A DNA stretch of 64,000 nt from Caulobacter sp. Root343 (GTDB taxonomy: Bacteria > Pseudomonadota > Alphaproteobacteria > Caulobacterales > Caulobacteraceae), in contig NZ_LMDF01000002.1 of NCBI RefSeq assembly GCF_001425745.1, positions 136,480 through 200,479 of the forward strand, in the 5' to 3' direction. The notes under the pieces are model-generated. The model saw only the letters and a program-made list of their open reading frames with translations, did not search any database and was not told where the DNA came from. This document shows positions 26,989 through 35,794 of the stretch, one piece after another. The stretch's first letter is position 1. Every line of letters begins with the position of its first letter. The position numbers were made by a program, and so were the translations under genes.

Positions 26989-27705
26989 TTAAACCGCGGT
27001 CTTCCGCTTCCGGAGGAACATGGCCGCGTCGGCCTCGGCCAGGGCGGCCTCGGGATCGGCGCCGGGCTCGATCTCGCGCACGCCGAACGAGATGTGCAGC
27101 GGGGCCGACCATTCGCCGAACTCGACCGGCGTCGAGCGCACGGCGTCGGCCAGGCTCTGGGCCTTGACCAGGGCGGTTTCCCGGTCGGCCTGGGCCAGCA
27201 GCACGGCGAACTCGTCGCCGCCCATGCGGCCGACCACGTCGCTCTCGCGGACATTGCCCAGCAGGCGCTTGGCCACGGCTTTCAGGGCTTCGTCGCCTGC
27301 GGCGTGGCCGAAGCGGTCGTTGACGTTCTTGAAGTTGTCCAGATCGAAGAACACCACGCTGGCCGGCGACCCGTAGCGCTGGGCGAAGGCGGCGACCCGC
27401 TTCATCTCGCGCAGGAAGGCCCGGCGGTTCAGCACCGGAGTCAGCACGTCCATGTCGGCCAGACCCTGGGCCTCGTTCAGGCGCAGCTTCAGGACCGAGA
27501 CCTCGTTCCGCAGGTCCTCGATCTCGGTCATCAGGGTTTGCAGCGCCTCGACCACCTTAGGGGTCATGTCGGCTTCGCTCAGGCCCAGGAACGCGGCGCT
27601 GTCGGGGGCGGCCACTTCACGGGCCACGACCTGGGCGCCCGCGCGCACCAGGGCGCGCTTGCGGATGGCGGCGAATGGGTCGGTCCGGGCGCCGGTGATC
27701 TTCAT
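26989..27705 (-). CDS. dgcB: Diguanylate cyclase, DgcB-like
   Basis: A 238-residue GGDEF protein. The first 80 residues form a charged helical region (coiled coil near 55-82) with no membrane segment. The GGDEF active site is at residues 162-166 and the inhibitory I-site RESD is at 153-156, five residues before it, so it should make cyclic di-GMP from two GTP and be product-inhibited. It looks like Caulobacter DgcB, which promotes surface attachment. The neighbouring purE/purK are divergent. No EAL domain. Confidence 0.85.
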   Translation of the reverse strand: MKITGARTDPFAAIRKRALVRAGAQVVAREVAAPDSAAFLGLSEADMTPKVVEALQTLMTEIEDLRNEVSVLKLRLNEAQGLADMDVLTPVLNRRAFLREMKRVAAFAQRYGSPASVVFFDLDNFKNVNDRFGHAAGDEALKAVAKRLLGNVRESDVVGRMGGDEFAVLLAQADRETALVKAQSLADAVRSTPVEFGEWSAPLHISFGVREIEPGADPEAALAEADAAMFLRKRKTAV

Positions 27706-27909
27706 AGGCCTACTGGAATCGATATGGCACAGCTCCACTATGGTTAACGGGAACGGTGTTCGACGCAATCCGGGGCGCCGATAAGTCGCAGGAACCGGTG
27801 GCCGCGCGCTCGCCTTATGGGCGATCTGTGTCGTTTTGGGCTTGCGCATGGAGCCCGGACGCGCATACGGGGCGGCTTTCATCCGCCGCCGCCGAAAGAG
27901 ACGACGCCG

Positions 27910-28401
27910 ATGCCTTCGACCACGCCGCCTGTCGCCATCATCATGGGCAGCCGTTCGGACTGGCCGACGATGAAGGGCGCGGCCGACGCGCTGGACGCCC
28001 TGGGCGTCGCCTACGAGGCCAAGGTGATCTCGGCCCACCGCACCCCCCAGCGCCTGTTCGACTTCGCCACGGGCGCGCAAGACGCCGGGTTCAAGGTGAT
28101 CATCGCCGGAGCCGGCGGCGCGGCGCACCTGCCGGGCATGGCCGCCTCGATGACCAATCTGCCGGTGCTGGGCGTGCCGGTGCAGTCCAAGGCGCTGAGC
28201 GGCCTGGATAGCCTGCTGTCGATCGTGCAGATGCCGGGCGGGATCCCCGTGGCGACCTTGGCGATCGGCGAAGCGGGGGCCAAGAATGCGGGCCTGTTGG
28301 CCGCCCAGATCCTGGCCCTGTCGGACGCGGCGCTGGCCCAGCGCCTGGCGGCCTTCCGCGCGGCCCAGACCGACAGCGTCGCCGAGAGCGTCGAGGACTA
28401 A
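27910..28401 (+). CDS. purE: N5-CAIR mutase PurE
   Basis: A 163-residue class I PurE that converts N5-carboxyaminoimidazole ribonucleotide to 4-carboxyaminoimidazole ribonucleotide in purine synthesis. It carries [14 protein letters not shown], the catalytic His in [31 protein letters not shown] and [17 protein letters not shown], all typical. An in-frame start at 27817 is not supported by a site; the ATG at 27910 follows AAAGAGACG. It is followed three bases later by purK. Confidence 0.93.
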   Translation: MPSTTPPVAIIMGSRSDWPTMKGAADALDALGVAYEAKVISAHRTPQRLFDFATGAQDAGFKVIIAGAGGAAHLPGMAASMTNLPVLGVPVQSKALSGLDSLLSIVQMPGGIPVATLAIGEAGAKNAGLLAAQILALSDAALAQRLAAFRAAQTDSVAESVED

Positions 28402-28404
28402 GAC

Positions 28405-29490
28405 ATGGCTTCGTTCCCCCTGGTTCCCGGCTCGACCATCGGCATCCTCGGCGGGGGGCAACTGGGCCGCATGCTGGCCCTGGCCGCCGCGCGACTGGGC
28501 TTCGACGCGGTGATCCTGGATCCCGAGGAGAACTCGCCCGCCGGCCGCGTCGCCGCCCGCCAGATCGTCGCGTCCTACGACGACCGCTGGGCCCTGAAGC
28601 GCTTGGCCGAGGCGTGCGACGTCGTCACCTACGAGTTCGAGAACGTCCCGGCCGACACGGTCTCTGAACTCGCTTCGCTGGGCGCGATCGTCTCGCCGGG
28701 CGCTAAGGCCCTGGCCGCCGCCCAGGACCGGGTGGTCGAAAAAAGCTTCCTGGCCGAGATCGGCGTGCCGACCGTGGCCTTCGCGGCTGTCCATGACGGC
28801 GACAGCCTGGCCGAAGCGCTGGCCAAGATCGGCGCTCCGTCGCTGCTGAAGACCCGTCGCGAGGGCTACGACGGCAAGGGCCAGGCCTGGATCCAGAAGG
28901 CCGCCGACGCGCAGGCCTCGTTCGACAAGATCGGCCGCCAGAGCGCCATTCTCGAAGCGCCCGCCGACTTCGGCCGGGAACTGTCGGTGATCGCCGCGCG
29001 CGGCCGCGACGGTGAGATCGCCTGCTATCCGCTGTCGGAGAACCACCACGAGGGCGGCGTGCTCAAGCGCACCTCCGCGCCCGCCAAGGTCACGCCGGCC
29101 ACCCGTGATCAGGCCGAGACCATCGCCATCAAGATCCTGACCGCCCTGGACTATGTCGGCGTCATCGGGGTCGAGCTCTTCGAACTGGCCGGCGGCAAGC
29201 TGCTGGTCAACGAGTTCGCTCCGCGCGTCCACAACACCGGCCATTGGACCCAGGACGGCTGCGAGGTCGACCAGTTCGAGCAGCACATCCGCGCCGTGGC
29301 CGGCTGGCCGCTGGGCCCCACCCAGCCCCACGCCCATGTCGAGATGACCAACCTGCTGGGCGCCGACGTCGACGCCTGGAAGAAGCTGGCCGCCGAACCC
29401 GAGACCCGCGTCCACCTCTACGGCAAGGGCGAGGCCCGGCCCGGACGCAAGATGGGCCACGTGAACCGGCTGCGGTCGCTGCGGGACTAG
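28405..29490 (+). CDS. purK: N5-carboxyaminoimidazole ribonucleotide synthase PurK
   Basis: A 361-residue ATP-grasp enzyme that carboxylates aminoimidazole ribonucleotide with bicarbonate and ATP. The N-terminal IGILGGGQLGRMLALAAARLGF is the PurK signature; the ATP-grasp core has the KTRREGYDGKGQ loop and the VELFELAGGKLLVNEFAPRVHNTGHWT metal site. It provides the substrate for PurE upstream (three-base gap), so they form the purEK operon. Its stop shares CTAG with the convergent XRE gene. Confidence 0.93.
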   Translation: MASFPLVPGSTIGILGGGQLGRMLALAAARLGFDAVILDPEENSPAGRVAARQIVASYDDRWALKRLAEACDVVTYEFENVPADTVSELASLGAIVSPGAKALAAAQDRVVEKSFLAEIGVPTVAFAAVHDGDSLAEALAKIGAPSLLKTRREGYDGKGQAWIQKAADAQASFDKIGRQSAILEAPADFGRELSVIAARGRDGEIACYPLSENHHEGGVLKRTSAPAKVTPATRDQAETIAIKILTALDYVGVIGVELFELAGGKLLVNEFAPRVHNTGHWTQDGCEVDQFEQHIRAVAGWPLGPTQPHAHVEMTNLLGADVDAWKKLAAEPETRVHLYGKGEARPGRKMGHVNRLRSLRD

Positions 29491-29726
29491 TCTCCCTCGT
29501 CCGAAGCCGTCAGGTCCGAGGCGTCGAACGCATAGTCCAGTAGGTCGCCCGGCCGGCATCCCAGGGCCGCGCACAGGCGGGCCAGGGTGCGGAAGCGGAT
29601 GCCCTTCACCTTGCCCGAGCGGAACAGCGACAGCTGGGTCTCGCTGAGGCCGACCTCCTGGGCCAGGTCCCGGGCCTTCAGGCCCTTGGCGACGATCAGG
29701 GCGTCCAGGGTGACGCGAACCGGCAT
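29487..29726 (-). CDS. XRE-family helix-turn-helix regulator
   Basis: A 79-residue protein consisting of one XRE/Cro-type domain: ALIVAKGLKARDLAQEVGLSETQLSLFRSGKVKGIRFRTLARLCAALGCRPGDLLDY. It is the YozG/YazB-like small regulator often paired with DUF2975. Its start is one base before the preceding gene's stop (ATGA-like overlap at 29726), so it is translationally coupled to that membrane protein. It probably represses its own operon. Confidence 0.88.
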   Translation of the reverse strand: MPVRVTLDALIVAKGLKARDLAQEVGLSETQLSLFRSGKVKGIRFRTLARLCAALGCRPGDLLDYAFDASDLTASDEGD

Positions 29727-30229
29727 CAGATCATCTCGTCAAGTTCGGCCTGCGCCGCCAGGGCCTGGTCCATCACGCGGCCCAGCAGGAACAGGGCGCC
29801 GCCGATCATGCCCAGCGTCATGCCGGCCACGTCGAAGTTCAGATAGCTGCGCTTGTCCGCACCGACCAGCCGCATCAGGTTGATGACCACGAAGACGCTG
29901 GCCACGCCGCCGACCCCCAGGGCCAGGCCGACGCGGCGCAAGGCCGAGGGCAGGGCGGCTTGGATCAGCCGGCCTTTGGCGACCTCGCCCAGCGCTTGGC
30001 CGATCGACCACACCCCGAACAGGTAGCAGGCGGCCGGCGCGTACTGGATCGTCACGGCCAGTATCTTGGCGGGGGAAGGCGCCGACGGCCGGTGCAGCGC
30101 CATCAGCAGCAGCGGCGCGATCCAGGCCATGAACGCCAGCAGCAGGCCGACGCTGATCACCATGAACACGGCCAGCCAGCGGAACTGGCTGCACATGCGG
30201 CGGAATTTATCGGCGTCCTTGGCGCTCAC
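29726..30229 (-). CDS. DUF2975 family membrane protein
   Basis: A 167-residue protein with four membrane spans (about residues 18-40, 55-80, 95-115 and 130-150), a typical DUF2975 topology. DUF2975 genes are usually followed by a small XRE regulator, as here. The pair is thought to be a membrane-linked regulatory module, but its signal is unknown. It begins 92 nt away from, and diverges from, the ABC exporter genes; a palindromic AT-rich site lies between. Confidence 0.82.
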   Translation of the reverse strand: MSAKDADKFRRMCSQFRWLAVFMVISVGLLLAFMAWIAPLLLMALHRPSAPSPAKILAVTIQYAPAACYLFGVWSIGQALGEVAKGRLIQAALPSALRRVGLALGVGGVASVFVVINLMRLVGADKRSYLNFDVAGMTLGMIGGALFLLGRVMDQALAAQAELDEMI

Positions 30230-30254
30230 GGCGGCCTCCCAACCTGTCTCATCT

Positions 30255-30269
30255 TTAATCTTGACTTAA
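30255..30269. promoter_or_regulatory. Perfect CtrA-type box TTAA-N7-TTAA
   Basis: TTAA at 30255-30258 and TTAA at 30266-30269 are separated by seven bases, and the site extends to a perfect inverted repeat TCTTTAA/TTAAAGA. The spacer contains TTGAC, which could be a -35 element for the rightward ABC exporter transcript. It lies 53 nt upstream of that gene and 26 nt upstream of the leftward DUF2975 gene. Confidence 0.6.
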
Positions 30270-30321
30270 AGACGATCGCTTCGCAACTTTATATGAGACT
30301 TAAACGGACGAGCGCCCCTCC

Positions 30322-31269
30322 ATGCCCGCCGCCATCGAGACCGAAGGCCTGACCCGACGCTTTGGAAACCGCCTGGCGGTGGACGATGTGTCGATGACCG
30401 TGCCGAAACAGGCCGTCTACGGCTTCCTGGGCCGCAACGGCGCAGGCAAGACCACGACGTTGAAGATGGTGCTGGGCCTGATCCGGCCGACCGTGGGCGT
30501 GGCCCGTGTCTGTGGACTGAATGTCGCCCGCGACCGGATCGCCGCGGCGCGGCAGGTCGGGGCCCTGCTGGAGGCCCACGGGTTCTACGTCAATCTGACC
30601 GGCGCCGAGAACCTGGCCCTGACCGCGACCCTGCTGGGGACGCCTGGGACCGAGATCGATCGGGTTCTGGAGGTCGTCGAGATGCGGGCCGACGCCGGCC
30701 GCAAGGTCGGCGGCTATTCGCTGGGCATGCGCCAGCGGCTGGGGCTGGCCAGGGCCATGCTGGGCGCGCCGCCGGTGCTGGTGCTGGACGAGCCGACCAA
30801 CGGCCTCGACCCCGACGGCATCGCCGACATGCGCCGCTTCCTGAAGGCCCTGCCCGAGCGCACCGGCGCGACGGTGCTGCTGTCCAGCCACCTGCTGGGG
30901 GAGATCGAACAGACCGCCACCCACGTCGGCGTCGTCAATGACGGCAAGCTGGCGCTGGAGGGCGAGCTCGCCCGGCTGAAGGCCGACCTGGCGCCCGAGA
31001 TCGTCTTGCGAACCGACGATGACGTCCGCGCCGCAGCCCTGCTGGCCGGCCACGACCTCGTGGCCTTCGCGACCGAAAACGGCCTTTCGGCGGCTCTACG
31101 CCCAGGGGAGAACATCGACCGGGCGGTCGCCGCGCTCAATCGCGCCCTGGTTCAGGCGGGCCTTTCCGTCTTCGCCATCGGCCCCCGCGCGCGCTCGCTG
31201 GAGGACATCTACCGCCGCGTGGCCGCGCCCGCCCAACGTCCCGCTCAGCACCAAGCCGAGGCCGCCTGA
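30322..31269 (+). CDS. ABC transporter ATP-binding protein
   Basis: A 315-residue ATPase with Walker A GRNGAGKTT (near 40), signature YSLGMRQRLGLARAM (near 133), Walker B VLVLDEPTNGLDPDG and LSSHLLGEIEQ. The closest style is the ABC-2 family that exports antibiotics, lantibiotics or lipids. The C-terminal 100 residues are a regulatory region. It overlaps the permease start by one base (TGATG). Substrate not predictable. Confidence 0.9.
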   Translation: MPAAIETEGLTRRFGNRLAVDDVSMTVPKQAVYGFLGRNGAGKTTTLKMVLGLIRPTVGVARVCGLNVARDRIAAARQVGALLEAHGFYVNLTGAENLALTATLLGTPGTEIDRVLEVVEMRADAGRKVGGYSLGMRQRLGLARAMLGAPPVLVLDEPTNGLDPDGIADMRRFLKALPERTGATVLLSSHLLGEIEQTATHVGVVNDGKLALEGELARLKADLAPEIVLRTDDDVRAAALLAGHDLVAFATENGLSAALRPGENIDRAVAALNRALVQAGLSVFAIGPRARSLEDIYRRVAAPAQRPAQHQAEAA

Positions 31270-31994
31270 TGCTCGCTGTCCTGTCTGTCGAAATCCGCAA
31301 GCTGAACCGCTCGCTGGCGAGCCTCCTGGCCCTGGCCGCGCCGTCGCTGATCGCCTTCCTCGCGTTCTTCATCGTGCTGCGCGGCCAGCGGGCCGCGCCG
31401 TGGGACATGTTCCTGCAAGGAGCGACCACCACCTGGGCCTTCTTCATGCTGCCGATGAGCGTGACGGCGCTGACCGCTCTGGTCGCGCACATGGAGCACG
31501 GCCCGCGCGCCTGGGATCACCTGCGGTCCCTGCCGGTCCCCCGGTGGCGGATCTACGCCGCCAAGGCCCTGTGCGTGATCGCGATCGTCATCGTCATGAC
31601 TGGCTTGAATTTGGCGCTGACCTGGACCTCGGTTTCGGTCGCGAGCGTGCTCAAGCCCGCCGTGGCGCCGACGGGATCGCCGGACGTGGCGAAGCTGCTG
31701 CTGGTCAACGCCAAGATCGTGGCCGCCGCCATCCTGATGATCGCCATCCAGCTATGGACCGCCTTGCGCTTCGCCAGCTTCGTTCCGGCCCTGGCGCTGG
31801 GCATCGGTGGGACGTTCTTTTCGGTCGTCGCTACCTCGGCCAAGGAAGGGGTGTTCTTTCCCTGGCAGATGCCGGTCAACATGATGGCCAAGGAGGTTTG
31901 GCGCGTGGAAACGGCTCTGGCCCTGGGGGGCGGGCTGGGGCTGGTGATGCTGGCCCTGGCGGTCGCCCACCTGGCGCGGCGCGAGGTGCTCTAG
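31269..31994 (+). CDS. ABC-2 type permease
   Basis: A 241-residue membrane protein with six hydrophobic segments (about 20-40, 55-75, 98-120, 140-160, 165-190 and 215-235), matching the size of lantibiotic-immunity type permeases (ABC-2 family). EHGPRAWDHLRSLPVPRWRIYAAK is the characteristic cytoplasmic loop after the second span. It is coupled to the ATPase upstream by a one-base TGATG overlap. Its stop shares CTAG with the convergent RidA gene. Confidence 0.85.
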   Translation: MLAVLSVEIRKLNRSLASLLALAAPSLIAFLAFFIVLRGQRAAPWDMFLQGATTTWAFFMLPMSVTALTALVAHMEHGPRAWDHLRSLPVPRWRIYAAKALCVIAIVIVMTGLNLALTWTSVSVASVLKPAVAPTGSPDVAKLLLVNAKIVAAAILMIAIQLWTALRFASFVPALALGIGGTFFSVVATSAKEGVFFPWQMPVNMMAKEVWRVETALALGGGLGLVMLALAVAHLARREVL

Positions 31995-32377
31995 GCCGCC
32001 GCGACGATCTCCAGCTCGACCAGCCAGTCCTCGGACAGGGTCTGGACGATGATGGCGGTGGTTGGGATGCGGCGGTCGCCCAGGGCCTTCACGCGGGCGG
32101 CGCCGTTGGCCTCGACATAGGCGACGTCGCGCAGATAGCTGGTCAGGCGCACGATGTTGTCCACCGTCATGTCGGCGCTCTTCAGGATGGCGCGCAGATT
32201 GTCCCACAGCAGCTCCAGCTGGCGCTCCAGGGTCGCGCCTGGCTCGCCATTGGCCTCCAACCCCATGGTGCCGGCGACATAGAGCAGGCGCTGGGGATTG
32301 CGCACCTCGATGGCGTGGACGTAGTCGTCGGTGGTCGTGTAGACGCCCTCGGTCGGATTGTGGGTCACGGTTTCCAT
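31991..32377 (-). CDS. RidA family protein (YjgF/YER057c/UK114)
   Basis: A 128-residue protein with the RidA trimer fold; RidA enzymes deaminate reactive enamine or imine intermediates. LLYVAGTMGLEANG, the LELLWDNLRAILKSADMTVDNIVRLTSYLRD segment with its Arg, and RIPTTAIIVQTLSEDWLVELEIVAAA are typical. The final catalytic Arg/Glu context (VELEI) is present. It converges on the ABC permease and is divergent from the racemase. Confidence 0.85.
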   Translation of the reverse strand: METVTHNPTEGVYTTTDDYVHAIEVRNPQRLLYVAGTMGLEANGEPGATLERQLELLWDNLRAILKSADMTVDNIVRLTSYLRDVAYVEANGAARVKALGDRRIPTTAIIVQTLSEDWLVELEIVAAA

Positions 32378-32434
32378 GGCGTCTCGTCCTCGAGTTCGTT
32401 AGGCGAAGCTGACCATAGGGTAGGTGACACGGGC

Positions 32435-33145
32435 ATGGCCGAACAGGCGCTCATCGGATTGATCGGCGGCATGAGCTGGGAAAGCTCGGCCCAATATTAT
32501 CGGCTGATCAACGAGGCGGTGCGCGACCGCGTGGGCGGCGTAGCCTCGGCGCGGACCCTGATGTGGTCGTTCGACTTCGCCGAGATCGAGCATCTGCAGC
32601 ACGCCGGCCGCTGGCCCGAGCTGTCGCGGCGTCTGGCCGACGCGGCCCGGGCGCTGGAAGCCGGCGGGGCCGAGTTCCTGGTGCTGTGCACCAACACCAT
32701 GCACCGTGAGGCCGACGCCATCGAGGCGGCGGTCCACATCCCGCTGCTGCACATCGCCGACCCGACCGGCGAGGCGATCAAGGCGACGGGCCTCTCGACC
32801 GTGGGCCTGCTGGGCACGGCCTTCACCATGGAGCACGACTTCTATCGTGGCCGGCTGGAGACCAAGCACGGCCTGACGGTGCTGACCCCCGGCGCCGACG
32901 ATCGCGCGGCCGTACACCGGATCATCTATGAGGAGCTGGTCGCCGGCCGGGTGCTGGACGCCTCACGCGAGATCTACAAGGCGGCGATCGGGAGATTGGT
33001 CGAACGGGGCGCGGAAGCGATCATTCTGGGCTGTACCGAGATCATGCTGCTGATCGGCCAGGCCGACAGCCCCGTGCCGGTGTTCGACACCACGACCTTG
33101 CACGCGATGGCGGCGGTGGAGCGGGCGCTCTCGCAAACGCGCTAG
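32435..33145 (+). CDS. Aspartate/glutamate racemase family protein
   Basis: A 236-residue racemase of the aspartate/glutamate (YgeA-like) family. The two catalytic Cys are in FLVLCTNTMHREAD (near 84) and IILGCTEIMLLIGQ (near 195), both preserved. The N-terminus starts IGLIGGMSWESSAQYYRLINEAV, characteristic of the broad-specificity amino acid racemase clade. It converts L- to D-amino acids without pyridoxal phosphate; substrate not determined by sequence. I use the ATG at 32435; a much longer frame upstream is a shadow of neighbouring genes. Confidence 0.88.
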   Translation: MAEQALIGLIGGMSWESSAQYYRLINEAVRDRVGGVASARTLMWSFDFAEIEHLQHAGRWPELSRRLADAARALEAGGAEFLVLCTNTMHREADAIEAAVHIPLLHIADPTGEAIKATGLSTVGLLGTAFTMEHDFYRGRLETKHGLTVLTPGADDRAAVHRIIYEELVAGRVLDASREIYKAAIGRLVERGAEAIILGCTEIMLLIGQADSPVPVFDTTTLHAMAAVERALSQTR

Positions 33146-33155
33146 GCGGTATCCG

Positions 33156-33258
33156 TGTCATCCCGGAAGCCTCGCAGAGGCTGTCCGGGACCCAGGGGCC
33201 GGCGCAGTGTGGCCGCCCCTGGGTCCCGGCTCTGCGCTTCGCTACGGCCGGGATGACA
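33156..33258. repeat. Intergenic inverted-repeat element, family C, copy 2
   Basis: About 103 bp with ends TGTCATCCCGG and CCGGGATGACA, identical in the outer 11 bases to the copy at 24662-24762; the inner arms (GGGACCCAGGGGC and GCCCCTGGGTCCC) are also complementary. It lies between the racemase and GH92 genes. Confidence 0.75.
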
Positions 33259-33307
33259 CGATGAAATGCGCTGCTAGGGTGCCCCGCTCAAGTTGCGGAG
33301 TTTCCGA

Positions 33308-35653
33308 ATGCGCCTCTGTTCAGTGTCGGGTCTCGCCCTGCTCGCCAGCCTTCCTCTTCTGGCGGCGAGTCCCGTCCTGGCCCAGATCTCCAGCGCCTAC
33401 GACGCCGTCGACCCCTTCATCGGCACGGGCGGCGACGGCCACACCTTTCCGGGGGCGGTGGTTCCGTTCGGGATGGTGCAGCTCAGCCCCGACACCGAGA
33501 TCCTGCCGTTCAAGCAGAGCTATGCCCGCGCGGCCGGCTACCGGTTCGGGGACCCGACCATCCTAGGCTTCTCGCACACGCACTTCTCGGGCGCGGGCCA
33601 TTCGGATCTCGGCGACATCCTGCTGACCCCTGTTGCGGGCGAGGCGAAACTGGAGCCGGGCGAGGCCGACAAGCCGGGCTCGGGCTATCGCTCGCGCTAC
33701 AGCCACGACACCGAGGTCGCCCAGCCGGGCTACTACGCGGTCACGCTCAGCGACAGCCAGGTGCGGGCCGAGCTGACGGCGGGCTTGCGCACCGGCCTGC
33801 ACCGCTACACCTTCCAGAAGGGCCAGCGGGCCCAGGTGCTGATCGACCTGCGCAGCTCGATCTACAACTATCCGGGCAAGGTGCTGTGGTCGCGGCTGCG
33901 CGTGGCGCAGGACGGGACGGTCACCGGCTATCGCGAGACGCGCGGCTGGGCGCCGGGCCGCAAGCTGTTCTTCGCCATCCGCTTCGACAAGCCGCTGGTG
34001 GGCCAGGCCTTCCACAACCGCGAGGCGGACATCCCCTACAAGGGCTTCGCCCAGCCGGGACGCACGCCGGAGGATCGGGCTCAAGTCCAGGGCCGGGCTC
34101 TGGTCGGGGTCTTCGACTTCGGCCAGATCGACGGGCCGCTGACGGTGAAGGTGGCGCTGTCGTCGGTCAGCGAGGACGGGGCGATCGCCAACCTGGCCAG
34201 CGACGAGCCCGGCTTCGACTTCGACGCCCAACGCGCCCGCGCCCGGAGCGCCTGGGAGAAGGCCCTGGGGGCGGTCGACATCGAGGCCCCGGCCCCGATG
34301 CGGAAAACCCTCTACACGGCCCTCTACCACACCCTGCTGGCCCCCAGCGTGTTCGCCGACGCCGACGGCCGCTATCGCGGGACCGACGATCAGGTGCACG
34401 AGGGCAAGCTGGATGGCCGGCCGTTCACCTTCCACTCGACCTTCTCGCTGTGGGACACCTTCCGGGCCGAGCATCCGCTGCTGACCTTGGTGCAGCCGGC
34501 CGACTACACCAACGACGTGGTCAATTCGCTGATCGCCTCGCAGCGCCAGAGCCCGTACGGCATCCTGCCGGTCTGGCAATTCCACGGCCAGGAGACCTGG
34601 ACGATGATCGGCTACCACGCCGTGCCGGTCATCGCCGACGCCTGGATGAAGGGCATCCGCGGATACGACGGCAAGGCGGCGCTGGACGCCATGGTCAAGA
34701 GCGCCACCTACGCGCCCTATGGCGGTCTCGGCGACTATATGAAGCTGGGCTACGTCCCGATCGACAAGGAGCCGGAGGCGGCGTCCAAGACGGTCGAATA
34801 CGCCTATGACGACTGGACGATCGCCCGCATGGCCAGGGACATGGGCCAGGATGAGGTGGCCAAGGCCTTCGAGAAGCGCGCCAGCTATTGGCGCAACAGC
34901 TTCGACGTGAAGACCGGCTTCCTGCGGGCCCGCAAGAGCGACGGGACCTATCGCGAGCCGTTCAACCCGACCGCCATCAACTACGGCTCGGACTATACCG
35001 AGGGCAACGCCTGGCAATATTCGTGGTTCGCGCCGCAGGACCTGGGCGGGATCGTGAAGGCGCTGGGCGGCGACGCGGCGACGGTCAAGAAGCTGGACGC
35101 CATGTTCGATTTCGACAACTCGAAGATCGACTACTCGCACGCCGAGGACATCGCCGGCCTGATCGGCCAGTACATCCACGGCAATGAGCCCAGCCACCAC
35201 GTCGCCTACATGTACGACTATGCCGGCGCGCCGTGGCGCACCCAGGCCCGCCTGAGCCAGATCATCAAGACCCAGTACAAGCCGACGCCGGACGGTCTCT
35301 CCGGCAATGACGACCTGGGCCAGATGTCGGCCTGGCTGATGTTCACCAGCCTGGGCTTCTATCCGGTCACCCCGGCCTCCAACGAATATGCGATCGGTCG
35401 GCCGTTCGTGGACAAGGCGGCGCTGAACCTGCCGAACGGCAAGCGCTTCACGGTGCGGACCGAGGGGCTGGCGGACGCGCGGCCCTACGTCGGCAAGGTC
35501 ACCCTGAACGGCAAGCCGCTGACCCGGGCCTTCCTGAAGCACGACGAGATCGTGGCGGGCGGGGAGCTGGTGTTCACGATGAGCGCCACGCCGAACAAGG
35601 CGTGGGCGACGAGGGTGCAAGATCGGCCGACGTCGTCGACGGGGTACCGGTAG
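33308..35653 (+). CDS. GH92 family alpha-mannosidase, secreted
   Basis: A 781-residue enzyme with a signal peptide (cleavage near residue 25, after VLAQ). It starts a GH92 N-terminal beta-sandwich with YDAVDPFIGTGGDGHTFPGAVVPFGMVQLSPDT, and the catalytic (alpha/alpha)6 domain carries LWDTFRAEHPL, the HGNEPSHHVAYMYDYAG acid/base region and GNDDLGQMSAW. GH92 enzymes are calcium-dependent exo-alpha-1,2/1,3-mannosidases acting on mannans or N-glycans. The ATG at 33308 has GGAG at 8 nt; a TTG at 33293 is less likely. It stands alone here. Confidence 0.93.
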   Translation: MRLCSVSGLALLASLPLLAASPVLAQISSAYDAVDPFIGTGGDGHTFPGAVVPFGMVQLSPDTEILPFKQSYARAAGYRFGDPTILGFSHTHFSGAGHSDLGDILLTPVAGEAKLEPGEADKPGSGYRSRYSHDTEVAQPGYYAVTLSDSQVRAELTAGLRTGLHRYTFQKGQRAQVLIDLRSSIYNYPGKVLWSRLRVAQDGTVTGYRETRGWAPGRKLFFAIRFDKPLVGQAFHNREADIPYKGFAQPGRTPEDRAQVQGRALVGVFDFGQIDGPLTVKVALSSVSEDGAIANLASDEPGFDFDAQRARARSAWEKALGAVDIEAPAPMRKTLYTALYHTLLAPSVFADADGRYRGTDDQVHEGKLDGRPFTFHSTFSLWDTFRAEHPLLTLVQPADYTNDVVNSLIASQRQSPYGILPVWQFHGQETWTMIGYHAVPVIADAWMKGIRGYDGKAALDAMVKSATYAPYGGLGDYMKLGYVPIDKEPEAASKTVEYAYDDWTIARMARDMGQDEVAKAFEKRASYWRNSFDVKTGFLRARKSDGTYREPFNPTAINYGSDYTEGNAWQYSWFAPQDLGGIVKALGGDAATVKKLDAMFDFDNSKIDYSHAEDIAGLIGQYIHGNEPSHHVAYMYDYAGAPWRTQARLSQIIKTQYKPTPDGLSGNDDLGQMSAWLMFTSLGFYPVTPASNEYAIGRPFVDKAALNLPNGKRFTVRTEGLADARPYVGKVTLNGKPLTRAFLKHDEIVAGGELVFTMSATPNKAWATRVQDRPTSSTGYR

Positions 35654-35655
35654 GG

Positions 35656-35789
35656 TTCCCTCTCCCCTTGCGGGAGAGGGTGGCCCGCGGAGCGGGTCGG
35701 GTGAGGGGTTGCGCTCCGCTATTCGGAAACGCCTATCGACCCCTTATCCGTCGGCCTCGCCGACACCTTCTCCCGCAAGGGGAGAAGGA
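35656..35789. repeat. Intergenic inverted-repeat element, family B, copy 2
   Basis: About 134 bp with left arm CTCTCCCCTTGCGGGAGAG and right arm CTTCTCCCGCAAGGGGAGAAG, an interrupted inverted repeat enclosing GGCCCGCGGAGCGGGTC. It separates the convergent GH92 and PBP genes and probably doubles as a terminator on both strands. Confidence 0.7.
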
Positions 35790-35794
35790 AAATC

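Noticed and set aside
33563..35620. 685-codon minus-strand open frame
   Set aside because: Antisense to the clear GH92 gene; composition is biased to Arg, Val, Gly and Asp with no domain.
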